Of a stretch of 27,724 nt of DNA, positions 1-7,714 are shown piece by piece (within the stretch, counting starts at the first letter, position 1; each line of letters begins with the position of its first letter). The notes beneath the pieces are model-generated. The model searched no databases. It had not been told where the DNA came from and saw only the letters and a list, made by a program, of their open reading frames with translations. The stretch comes from CAG-390 sp964522215 (lineage in GTDB: Bacteria > Bacillota > Clostridia > Oscillospirales > CAG-272), in the NCBI GenBank assembly GCA_964522215.1, contig CAZFVR010000023.1, positions 1-27,724 on the forward strand, in the 5' to 3' direction. Made by a program: the position numbers and the translations under genes.

Positions 1-2884
1 TTTCGTTTTTGTTTTTGTTTTTGTTCTCGTTCTCTTTGTCGCACGTCATGCCAAGATGCTCACGCAGGTAACGACCGGTATATGAGCCGGGGGTGGCGGC
101 GACCTCCTCCGGTGTGCCTGCGGCAACCAGCGTTCCGCCGCCGTCACCGCCCTCCGGACCGAGGTCGATTATATAGTCCGCAGTCTTTATGACCTCCATG
201 TTATGCTCTATTACCAGCACCGTGTTGCCCGCCTCCACAAAGCGACCGAGTACCGTTAAAAGCTTTGCCACATCCTCGGTGTGCAGACCTGTGGTGGGTT
301 CGTCCAGAATATACATCGTTCTGCCCGTGCCGCGGCGGGAAAGCTCGGTGGCCAGCTTTACGCGCTGTGCCTCGCCGCCGGATATGGTGGTGGAGGATTG
401 CCCTATCTTGATATACCCAAGTCCCACATCGCAGAGCGTTTGCAGCTTGCGGCGGATCTTTGGCATGCTGTCAAAAAACACAACGCCCTCCTCGGCGGTC
501 ATCTCAAGCACCTCGTAGATGTTTTTGCCCTTGTATCTGACCTCCAGTGTGTCGTGATTGTAACGCTTGCCGTGGCAAACATCGCACGTCACATACACAT
601 CCGGCAAAAAGTGCATTTCTATCTTGCGCACGCCGTCACCCTGGCAGGCCTCGCATCTTCCGCCCTTAACGTTAAAGGAGAAACGCCCTGACTTGTAGCC
701 GCGTACATTGGCATCCCGCGTGCTTGCAAACAGCTCACGGATGTCGTTAAACAGCCCGGTGTAGGTTGCGGGGTTGGAGCGCGGTGTGCGGCCTATCGGG
801 CTTTGGTCGATGGAGATCACCTTATCCAGCTGCTCCACGCCCTCAATACCGTCGCAGTTGCCGGTTCGGCGGCGCGCACGGTTAAGCTCGGCGTGCAGAG
901 TGGGACTTATTATGCCGTTGACCAAGGAGGATTTTCCCGAGCCCGAAACACCTGTTACGCATACAAAGCACCCAAGCGGAATGCTGACATCGATATTCTT
1001 AAGGTTGTGCTCACGAGCGCCGCGAATCATCAGCTGCCCGCCGTTACCGCGTCGGCGTTCGGTGGGAACGGGTATCACCCGCCTGCCGGAAAGATATGCG
1101 CCGGTGATGGATGCCTCGTTGGCCGCCACCTCGGCAGGTGTACCTGCGGCAACTACATTACCGCCGTGAACTCCCGCGCCGGGGCCTATATCAACTATAT
1201 AATCCGATTTGCGCATCATGTCCTCGTCATGCTCGACCACGATCACCGTGTTGCCGAGATCACGCAGCTGCTTTAGCGTGGCTATCAGCAGGTCGTTGTC
1301 GCGCTGGTGCAGACCTATACTCGGCTCATCCAGCACGTAAAGCACGCCAACAAGGGATGAGCCTATCTGTGTTGCCAGCCGTATGCGCTGTGCCTCGCCG
1401 CCTGAGAGCGTGCCCGCGCGGCGGGAGAGGGTAAGATAGCCCAGTCCCACGCTTTGCAAAAAACGCAGGCGGGAGCGAACTTCCTTTATTACCTCTTTTA
1501 CGATCACGCGCTCGGTCTCGGTAAGCTCAAGCGCGGTGCTTTGAACATATTCAAGTGCGCGAGCTACCGAAAGGTCGCAAAATTCGTCTATTGCCAGTCC
1601 GCCTACCGTTACCGCAAGCGACATGGGGTTAAGCCTGCGTCCGTGGCAGGCAGAGCAGGGGATCTCCTCAATAAACTGCTCGTAGTACTCGGCGCTCATG
1701 CCGTACTCCATGCGTTGCTCTATCATGGGAATGATGCCGTCAAATGTCGCACTCTTGCGGTGAGCCTCATGCGCAAAGTAGCGCGTAACGTCATATTTTT
1801 CCGTTCCCGAGCCGTAAAGGAGTATGTTCATCTGCTCCTCGCTCAACTGATCAAGCGGGGTTTCAAGCGTAAAGCCGTGCCGCTCTGCCATTGCGGCAAA
1901 AAGCGGACCGTTCCAGCTCTCCTCCTCAAGTGTTTTAAAGCCGTTGACCGCAATTGCGCCCTCGGAAAGGGAAAGTGAGCGATCGGGTATTACCCTGTCC
2001 ACCGAAATGCGGCGGGTAACGCCAAGTCCCGCGCACTCGGGGCAGGCACCCGCGGGATTGTTAAAGGAGAACATGCGCGGCTCGAGCTCGCCAAAGGATA
2101 TGCCGTGCTCATCGCAGGCGTAGGTCTGAGAAAATTCCAGCTCGCGCGTCTCTTCGCCCTCCTCTCGCGGGACGGTGGCTATAAGCAGGCGCTTTTCTGC
2201 CAGCGCCAGTGCCGTCTCCACCGAGTCGGCAAGGCGGGAGCGTATATCCCCGCGCATCACCAAGCGGTCAACGACCACCTCAATGCTGTGGCGCAGGTTC
2301 TTATCAAGCGTTATCTCCTCGTCAAGATCGTACATACTGCCGTCTATCCGCACGCGCGAATAGCCTGACCGTCTGGCATCCGCCAATACCTTTTCATGAC
2401 GTCCCTTTTTTGCGCGGACGACCGGGGCCAGCACCAAAAAACGCTCCCCCTCCGGTAGGGTCAGGATCTTATCTATTATCTGATCCACCGTCTGTCGCGA
2501 TATCACCTTGCCGCAAACAGGGCAGTGTGTCACACCTATGCGTGCGTAGAGCAGGCGGAGGTAGTCGTATATCTCGGTCACCGTGCCAACGGTCGAGCGT
2601 GGGTTTTTGGAGGTGGTCTTTTGGTCTATCGAAATGGCGGGGGAGAGCCCCTCGATCGAGTCGATATCCGGTTTATCGAGCTGACCTAAAAACTGGCGCG
2701 CGTAGGAGGAGAGGGACTCCACAAAGCGGCGGTGACCCTCGGCATATATCGTGTCAAAGGCAAGGGAGGATTTGCCGGAGCCTGAAAGCCCGGTAAACAC
2801 CACAAGCTTATCACGCGGGATGGTAAGATCTACGTTTTTTAGGTTGTGGACGCGTGCGCCCTTTATCTTTATATATTCAGGCAT
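1..2884 (-). CDS. uvrA: UvrABC excinuclease subunit A (3' end beyond window)
   Basis: UvrA is the ABC-type ATPase that scans DNA for bulky damage with UvrB in nucleotide excision repair. The translation starts MPEYIKIKGARVHNLKN and shows the duplicated ABC layout: a first Walker A (GLSGSGKSS), a CPVCGK segment, CPEC and CSAC zinc ligands, the first signature LSGGEAQR with LDEPS, a second Walker A (GVSGSGKSS), the CEAC/CDVC zinc module, and a second signature ISGGEAQR with LDEPTTGLH. About 961 codons are present, close to the usual full length of roughly 940. The recognisable UvrA end (YTGRYLREHLG) is followed by a Lys/Asn/Glu repeat still open at base 1, so only the tail and stop are missing. 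The start has an AAAGG ribosome site and lies 56 bases after uvrB, so the two genes are very probably cotranscribed. Confidence 0.97.
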   Translation of the reverse strand, partial: MPEYIKIKGARVHNLKNVDLTIPRDKLVVFTGLSGSGKSSLAFDTIYAEGHRRFVESLSSYARQFLGQLDKPDIDSIEGLSPAISIDQKTTSKNPRSTVGTVTEIYDYLRLLYARIGVTHCPVCGKVISRQTVDQIIDKILTLPEGERFLVLAPVVRAKKGRHEKVLADARRSGYSRVRIDGSMYDLDEEITLDKNLRHSIEVVVDRLVMRGDIRSRLADSVETALALAEKRLLIATVPREEGEETRELEFSQTYACDEHGISFGELEPRMFSFNNPAGACPECAGLGVTRRISVDRVIPDRSLSLSEGAIAVNGFKTLEEESWNGPLFAAMAERHGFTLETPLDQLSEEQMNILLYGSGTEKYDVTRYFAHEAHRKSATFDGIIPMIEQRMEYGMSAEYYEQFIEEIPCSACHGRRLNPMSLAVTVGGLAIDEFCDLSVARALEYVQSTALELTETERVIVKEVIKEVRSRLRFLQSVGLGYLTLSRRAGTLSGGEAQRIRLATQIGSSLVGVLYVLDEPSIGLHQRDNDLLIATLKQLRDLGNTVIVVEHDEDMMRKSDYIVDIGPGAGVHGGNVVAAGTPAEVAANEASITGAYLSGRRVIPVPTERRRGNGGQLMIRGAREHNLKNIDVSIPLGCFVCVTGVSGSGKSSLVNGIISPTLHAELNRARRRTGNCDGIEGVEQLDKVISIDQSPIGRTPRSNPATYTGLFNDIRELFASTRDANVRGYKSGRFSFNVKGGRCEACQGDGVRKIEMHFLPDVYVTCDVCHGKRYNHDTLEVRYKGKNIYEVLEMTAEEGVVFFDSMPKIRRKLQTLCDVGLGYIKIGQSSTTISGGEAQRVKLATELSRRGTGRTMYILDEPTTGLHTEDVAKLLTVLGRFVEAGNTVLVIEHNMEVIKTADYIIDLGPEGGDGGGTLVAAGTPEEVAATPGSYTGRYLREHLGMTCDKENENKNKNKNE

Positions 2885-2940
2885 TTTTGCTGACCTTTCT
2901 TTTTAGGCTTTGGATATTGGCTGCGGTGAGGCGGGGGTGA

Positions 2941-4929
2941 TCACTTTGTTTCGCGTATCTCGCGTATGCGGTCGCGCAGGAATGCGGCAAGCTCAAAGTC
3001 AAGGCTTCGCGCAGCCTCGCGCATCTGTTTTGTCATGCGCTCGATGGTGGCCTCGCGCTCGCTCTTGGTCATTCTCTTTGCATCGGCGCGACTGCGACGT
3101 GCCGCACTTGCGGCATTGGCACCGTCATCCTTTGCGGCAATGTCAATTACATCGCGTATGCCCTTTATAACGGTGTGCGGGGTAATGCCGTGCTCGGTGT
3201 TGTATCGGCTTTGTATCTCGCGGCGGCGGCGAGTTTCGGATATCGCACGCTCCATCGAGCCTGTGATCTTGTCCGCGTACATTATGACCCTGCCGTGCTC
3301 GTTTCGCGCGGCGCGGCCTATCGTTTGTATCAGTGAGCGTTCGGCACGCAAAAAGCCCTCTTTGTCGGCATCCAGAATGCAAACAAGGGATACCTCCGGC
3401 AAATCAAGCCCCTCGCGCAAAAGGTTTATTCCAACCAAAACATCAAAAACACCAAGGCGGAGGTCGCGTATCAGCTCCATTCGCTCTATCGTTTCAACAT
3501 TGTGATGGATGTATCTTGCTTTTATGCCGTTGTCGGTAAGATAGCCTGTAAGATCCTCCGCCATCTTGCGGGTGAGGGTGGTAACAAGTACGCGCTCGCC
3601 GCGTGCGGTGCAGGTGCGTATCTCGCCCAGCATATCGTCGACCTGCCCCTCTATCGGGCGAACGTCCACCTCCGGATCAAGCAGACCGGTGGGCCTTATC
3701 AGCTGTTCCGCCACAGCGCTCGAGTGTTCCTCCTCGTAGTCACCCGGCGTTGCGCTTACAAAAATGACCTGACCGAGCTTTTCTTCAAACTCCCCAAAGT
3801 AGAGCGGGCGGTTGTCATATGCAGAGGGTAGGCGAAAGCCGTAGTCAACAAGATTGCGCTTTCTTGCGGTATCGCCGCCGCTCATTCCGCGCACCTGAGG
3901 CACGGTAACGTGCGATTCATCAATAAACATTATATAGTCGCGCGGCAGGTAGTCAAGCAGGGTGTAGGGGGTAGAGCCCGGCTCGCGACCGGAGAGCACG
4001 CGCGAGTAGTTCTCAACTCCCGAGCAAAAGCCCACCTCGCGCAGCATCTCAAGGTCGTATTTTGTGCGCTCGGTGATGCGCTGTGCCTCTATCAGCTTGC
4101 CTGCGGCCGTGAATTCGGCGGCGCGCTCGCGCATTTCCTGCTCTATCTCGCCAAGTGCCGCCTCGCGTTTGTCATCGGATACGGCATAATGTGTGGCGGG
4201 GTATACGGCGGCGTAGGATAGGCGGCGCAAAATCTCGCCGGTTACTATATTTATCTCGCTCACGCGGTCTATCTCGTCCCCGAAAAACTCGATCCTCAGT
4301 GCTTTGTCGCCTGACGATGCGGGAATTATCTCCACCGTGTCGCCGCGCACTCTAAAGCTGTCGCGCACAAGATTCATATCATTGCGGGTGTAGCTTACGG
4401 CGGTAAGGCGGCGCAAAAGCTCCTCGCGGCTCATCGGCATGCCCGGACGAAGTGCTATGACAAGACTTGAATATTCGCCCGGGTCACCAAGTGAATAGAT
4501 GCAGGAGACACTGGCCACTATTATAACGTCCCGTCTCTCAAAAAGCGCGGAGGTCGCGCTGTGGCGCAGGCGGTCTATCTCATCGTTGACCAAAGCATCC
4601 TTTTCAATATACATGTCCTTGCCGGGAATGTACGCCTCCGGCTGATAGTAGTCGTAGTAGGAGACGAAATATTCCACCGCGCTGTCAGGAAAAAACTCGC
4701 GCATCTCGGAGCACACCTGTGCGGCAAGGGTCTTGTTTGGCTCAAGTATCAGCGTGGGGCGCTGGCAGCGCTCTATGATATTGGCCATGGTAAAGGTCTT
4801 ACCTGAGCCCGTGACACCAAGCAGGGTCTGCATCCGCTCGCCGCCGAGTATCCCCGCAGTTAGTGCGGAAATTGCCGACGGCTGGTCGCCGGTGGGGGTG
4901 TATTCGCTTTTGAGTTTAAATCTGCCCAT
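2941..4929 (-). CDS. uvrB: UvrABC excinuclease subunit B
   Basis: UvrB is the helicase-like subunit that takes damaged DNA from UvrA and recruits UvrC. The 662-residue product has the family length. Visible motifs are Walker A GVTGSGKTF (about residues 38-46), the beta-hairpin YYDYYQPEAYIP that wedges between strands, the DESHVT Walker B region, helicase motif VI QTIGRAARN, and a C-terminal UVR domain (QMREAARSLDFELAAFLRDR) that would contact UvrC. The frame is open up to 4959, but the ATG at 4929 is preferred: GGAGG sits five bases before it and the protein then begins MGRFKLKSEYTPTGDQPSAI as in other UvrB proteins. uvrB is first in the uvrB-uvrA operon. Confidence 0.97.
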   Translation of the reverse strand: MGRFKLKSEYTPTGDQPSAISALTAGILGGERMQTLLGVTGSGKTFTMANIIERCQRPTLILEPNKTLAAQVCSEMREFFPDSAVEYFVSYYDYYQPEAYIPGKDMYIEKDALVNDEIDRLRHSATSALFERRDVIIVASVSCIYSLGDPGEYSSLVIALRPGMPMSREELLRRLTAVSYTRNDMNLVRDSFRVRGDTVEIIPASSGDKALRIEFFGDEIDRVSEINIVTGEILRRLSYAAVYPATHYAVSDDKREAALGEIEQEMRERAAEFTAAGKLIEAQRITERTKYDLEMLREVGFCSGVENYSRVLSGREPGSTPYTLLDYLPRDYIMFIDESHVTVPQVRGMSGGDTARKRNLVDYGFRLPSAYDNRPLYFGEFEEKLGQVIFVSATPGDYEEEHSSAVAEQLIRPTGLLDPEVDVRPIEGQVDDMLGEIRTCTARGERVLVTTLTRKMAEDLTGYLTDNGIKARYIHHNVETIERMELIRDLRLGVFDVLVGINLLREGLDLPEVSLVCILDADKEGFLRAERSLIQTIGRAARNEHGRVIMYADKITGSMERAISETRRRREIQSRYNTEHGITPHTVIKGIRDVIDIAAKDDGANAASAARRSRADAKRMTKSEREATIERMTKQMREAARSLDFELAAFLRDRIREIRETK

Positions 4930-4943
4930 GGTCACCTCCGCGT

Positions 4944-4955
4944 GAACAATATTTC
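4944..4955. promoter_or_regulatory. Possible degenerate LexA (SOS) box
   Basis: The plus strand reads GAAC-AATA-TTTC, one mismatch from the Gram-positive LexA core GAAC-N4-GTTC. It lies just after the predicted transcription start of uvrB, where a repressor could act, and uvrB is an SOS gene in many Firmicutes. The outer bases do not follow the CGAAC...GTTCG consensus, so this is a weak candidate. Confidence 0.25.
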
Positions 4956-4979
4956 CCAAATCGGAATTTAATGCAGTTT

Positions 4980-5008
4980 ATTATAGCATATATATAAGCC
5001 TGTGTCAA
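4980..5008 (-). promoter_or_regulatory. Sigma-A promoter of uvrB-uvrA
   Basis: On the minus strand a perfect TTGACA (5003-5008) and a perfect TATAAT (4980-4985) are separated by exactly 17 bases, about 50 bases before the uvrB start codon. This matches the vegetative sigma-A consensus completely. Confidence 0.9.
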
Positions 5009-5070
5009 GAGTTCGTTTTCAAAATCGGAAATCACCGCGCTGCGATACTCCTGCTTGGACCCGGTTGGGT

Positions 5071-5110
5071 CAAATCAAACTAAATCAAAGAAAATCAAAT
5101 AAAATCAAGA
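5071..5110. repeat. Four tandem 10-base AAATCAAA-type units
   Basis: Four consecutive 10-base units share the core AAATCAA(A/G): CAAATCAAAC, TAAATCAAAG, AAAATCAAAT, AAAATCAAGA. On the minus strand they form the T-rich tail of the terminator at 5108-5144. The array is non-coding and too short for a CRISPR array. Confidence 0.7.
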
Positions 5111-5144
5111 TCCGCCGCGCAACCTTGCATTGCGTGGCGGATCT
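5108..5144 (-). terminator. Rho-independent terminator after the TSCPD gene
   Basis: A 15-bp stem (arms 5108-5122 and 5130-5144, with one G-T mismatch or wobble) encloses a seven-base loop. Read on the minus strand it is followed by a T-rich tract (CTTGATTTTATTTGATTTTC). It lies just beyond the stop of the minus-strand TSCPD gene, so it ends the htpG-TSCPD transcript. Confidence 0.88.
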
Positions 5145-5157
5145 GGCCGATGGTGGG

Positions 5158-5415
5158 TTATTTGTTTTTGTATTCCTTAAGTGCCTCGGCCAGCTGATCC
5201 GGGCAGGAGGTGGGCTTAAGTCCGCACTTTATACCCTCAAGACGGGATATGGCCTCGTCTATCTTCATACCGCGAACGAGCGCTGCCACACCCTGTGTGT
5301 TGCCCGAACATCCGCCTATGAATTTTGCATGCTCGATCGTCTCTGTGGCGGGGTCTATCTGTATCTGTATCTCGCGGGAGCAGGTTCCGCGGGTCTTGTA
5401 ATTGATGGTATCCAT
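5158..5415 (-). CDS. TSCPD domain protein (TIGR03905 type)
   Basis: This 85-residue protein contains the signature TSCPD near its end (KPTSCPDQLAEAL) and a conserved FIGGCSGNTQGVAALVRG segment. Both identify the small TSCPD family also found at the C-terminus of some vitamin B12-dependent ribonucleotide reductases. Stand-alone copies like this one are common in Clostridia and their biochemical role is not established. Three conserved cysteines (in TRGTCS, GGCSGN and TSCPD) suggest metal or redox chemistry, which is inference. It follows htpG by 59 bases on the same strand with no terminator between, so cotranscription is likely. An AGGAG lies about 12 bases before the ATG. Confidence 0.88.
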   Translation of the reverse strand: MDTINYKTRGTCSREIQIQIDPATETIEHAKFIGGCSGNTQGVAALVRGMKIDEAISRLEGIKCGLKPTSCPDQLAEALKEYKNK

Positions 5416-5474
5416 TCTGTCTTTTTACTCCTGTTTTTTATTCGATATTATTTGGGGGAACTCGATCACGGCGT

Positions 5475-7391
5475 TTAGATCATGCCGAGCATACGATAGC
5501 TGTCGGCAAGGAAGCCGCGCAGCTCATCGGCCGAGAGCTTCTTTTGTGCTATCAGAGCAAGATCGTATATATATTTTGCATATTGGTCGGCGGGATCACC
5601 CTGTGCTGCCATCAGCTCGCAAAGCCTTGTGTATATCGGAGATGCCTCGTTGAGTGTCAGTGTGTACTCGGTCGGGAAGGCGGGCAGCTCCTCGCCGGGG
5701 GCGGCGTAAAGGCGCATCATATCCTCAAAGCGGCGGGATTCCTCGCTCACCGTCAAAAGCGCGGGCACGGTTGCATCCTTAAGCCGCTCGCGGCGCACGG
5801 TCAGCTTTTCACTGCCGCTTACACGTCTGAATATCACCGTCAGCGGGTCGTCGTCGGGCAGCGCCGCGCCGGCGGTCTCATCATCCTGTGTGTTCTCGCG
5901 CAGGGCATCAAGGCCTGCATCAACGCGAATGAACTTTACATCCTCGCGGTACTGCTCAACAGCCGCCAAAAATTGCGTGTCTATTGCCAGATCGTACACC
6001 GCTACATCCACGCCCTCGGCGCGGAACATAGAGATATACTGTGCTTGTAGCGATTCGTCGGATGCATAATAGATCCTGCCCTCGTGGCTCTCCTTGATCT
6101 TTTCAAGATGCTCGGCAAAGGTCTGCGGCGCACCCTCGGTAAAGCGAATCAGCAGGGAATCCTTGACTCTGTCAAAGAACTTGCGCTCGCGCAGGCAGGC
6201 GTATTCAATAAATATGCGAATGTCGGGATACACTGTCTCATACTTTTTGCGCTCGTTTGCTGCCATGGCAGTCAGCTTGTCCGCTACCTTTTTAACTATA
6301 TGGGCCGAGACCTTTTTGACATATGCATTATCCTGCAGATAGCTGCGCGATACGTTGAGGGGCAGCTCGGGGCAGTCGATGGCACCGCGAAGCATCAAAA
6401 GATATTCGGGTATCACTTCCTTTATATTATCCGCCACGAACACCTGATTGTAGTAAAGCTTTACTTGACCCTCAAGGCTCTGGTACTCGCTGTTGATCTT
6501 GGGGAAGAAAAGTATGCCCTTAAAGTTCAGTGGGTAGTCGGCGTTGATGTGTATCCAAAACAGGGGATCGTTTGCATCTATAAAGAGCTTGTGGTAGAAC
6601 TCTATATATTCCTCCGGCTTTATATCCGAGGCCTTGCGGCACCAAAGCGGGGTGGTGTCATTTAACGGCTTCGGGGCGTGATCGCATTCGCATTCGTGAT
6701 CATCATGCTCGTGCTCATGATCGCATTCGCACTCGTCTCCGTGTTCCTCCTCCTGCCCGTCATGGAAGTATATCTCCACCGGCATAAAGGAGCAGTAGCG
6801 GTCAAGGATGGTGCGCAGCTTTGATGCGTTCAAATACTCGGCCTCATCCTCCGAGATGTGCATTATCACCTCTGTGCCGCGCTCCTCGCGCTCACCCTCG
6901 GAGATCTCGTACTCTCCCGCCTCGTTGCACACCCAGTGGACGGCGGGAGCGCCGGTGTAGGAGCGTGTGTTCACCTCAACGGTGTCGCTGACCATAAAGG
7001 AAGAGTAAAATCCAAGGCCGAAATGACCGATGATGCCGTTTGAATCATCGCCGTTTTCATACTTTGCCACAAAGTCAAGCGCACCGGAGAGGGCTATCGA
7101 GCAGATGTAACGCTCCAGCTCCTCACGTGTCATGCCGATGCCGTTGTCGGTGACGGTTATCGTCTTTGCGGCGGAGTCAAGTGTTACGTCTATTCGCCAA
7201 GCCTCATCTCCCAGCTCTGCCTGACCCAGCGAGCCGAGGCGACGCAGCTTTGTTACCGCATCCGAGGCGTTTGAGACTATCTCGCGGATAAAGATATCCT
7301 TGTCCGAGTATAACCATTTTTTAATAATAGGAAAAATATGCTGTGTTTCGACCGAAATACCGCCGATCGTTTTTTCTTTTTCTTCAGACAT
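5475..7391 (-). CDS. htpG: Hsp90-family chaperone HtpG
   Basis: HtpG is the bacterial Hsp90, an ATP-driven cytosolic dimeric chaperone. The N-terminal GHKL ATPase is clear: IREIVSNASDA (catalytic Glu about 37, Asn about 41), DNGIGM and GHFGLGFYS. The middle and C-terminal dimerisation regions follow, giving 638 residues, the normal size. At about residues 210-240, near the junction of N and middle domains, is an insert extremely rich in His, Asp, Glu and Cys, including two ECEC blocks. Bacterial HtpG normally lacks the long charged linker that eukaryotic Hsp90 has there. The frame is open from 7418, but the ATG at 7391 is chosen because GGAAAGGG precedes it by nine bases and the protein then begins MSEEKEKTIGGISVETQ. 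It is divergent from the hrcA operon. Confidence 0.96.
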   Translation of the reverse strand: MSEEKEKTIGGISVETQHIFPIIKKWLYSDKDIFIREIVSNASDAVTKLRRLGSLGQAELGDEAWRIDVTLDSAAKTITVTDNGIGMTREELERYICSIALSGALDFVAKYENGDDSNGIIGHFGLGFYSSFMVSDTVEVNTRSYTGAPAVHWVCNEAGEYEISEGEREERGTEVIMHISEDEAEYLNASKLRTILDRYCSFMPVEIYFHDGQEEEHGDECECDHEHEHDDHECECDHAPKPLNDTTPLWCRKASDIKPEEYIEFYHKLFIDANDPLFWIHINADYPLNFKGILFFPKINSEYQSLEGQVKLYYNQVFVADNIKEVIPEYLLMLRGAIDCPELPLNVSRSYLQDNAYVKKVSAHIVKKVADKLTAMAANERKKYETVYPDIRIFIEYACLRERKFFDRVKDSLLIRFTEGAPQTFAEHLEKIKESHEGRIYYASDESLQAQYISMFRAEGVDVAVYDLAIDTQFLAAVEQYREDVKFIRVDAGLDALRENTQDDETAGAALPDDDPLTVIFRRVSGSEKLTVRRERLKDATVPALLTVSEESRRFEDMMRLYAAPGEELPAFPTEYTLTLNEASPIYTRLCELMAAQGDPADQYAKYIYDLALIAQKKLSADELRGFLADSYRMLGMI

Positions 7392-7482
7392 TAAAAACAT
7401 CCCTTTCCGATGTATCATTTATGTATCGCTACATTATTTATTAAGGCGTTCCGCGGCGGTGGCCGCGATCGTCAACATATTT

Positions 7483-7511
7483 ATTATACAGCGGATTTGT
7501 GAATATAAAAA
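7483..7511 (-). promoter_or_regulatory. Probable htpG promoter
   Basis: On the minus strand a perfect TATAAT (7483-7488) lies about 92 bases before the htpG start. The region 17 bases upstream (TTTTTA, 7506-7511) is only a weak -35. No CIRCE copy is present on this side, so htpG regulation probably differs from that of the dnaK operon. The leader between promoter and gene contains a small CGCGGC/GCCGCG hairpin near 7451-7466. Confidence 0.5.
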
Positions 7512-7648
7512 CACTCTCGTGTTATCATTTTGTTTAAGAGGTCGATTTTGACGAGTTTTTTTATCACAAAAAAGTGCCAAGTGCCAAAATTCATAATATG
7601 TTAACAAAAAAGCAACCGAAAAAGCACGAATGTCGCCGCCAATCGTGG

Positions 7649-7654
7649 TATATT
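7649..7654 (+). promoter_or_regulatory. Extended -10 promoter of the hrcA-dnaK operon
   Basis: TGG-TATATT (7646-7654) forms an extended -10 element, with TATTAT two bases on as an alternative reading. No good -35 hexamer is seen 17 bases upstream, which extended -10 promoters tolerate. The predicted transcription start falls at about 7661-7665, directly before the CIRCE operator. Confidence 0.55.
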
Positions 7655-7665
7655 ATAAGCAACGG

Positions 7666-7692
7666 TTAGCACTGAGATGTGTTGAGTGCTAA
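7666..7692. promoter_or_regulatory. CIRCE operator (HrcA binding site)
   Basis: TTAGCACTG-N9-GAGTGCTAA matches the CIRCE consensus TTAGCACTC-N9-GAGTGCTAA with one change, the ninth base of the left arm. It overlaps the start of the predicted transcript and lies 22 bases before the hrcA start codon. HrcA, encoded directly downstream, binds CIRCE and represses the operon when free GroEL is plentiful, so this is an autoregulatory loop. Confidence 0.96.
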
Positions 7693-7714
7693 AATGAGCG
7701 GAGGTGATCATAAG

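Noticed and set aside
5071..5110. Possible CRISPR-like array
   Set aside because: Units are ten bases with no spacers between them and no cas genes are present; it is a simple tandem repeat forming a terminator tail.
5002..5478. A 158-codon plus-strand frame over the uvrB upstream region and the TSCPD gene
   Set aside because: It crosses the uvrB promoter, a terminator and the real TSCPD gene on the opposite strand, and has no ribosome site.
7574..7587. Sigma-54 promoter suggested by TTGGCACTTGGCAC
   Set aside because: The -12 TTGCA element is absent at the required spacing.
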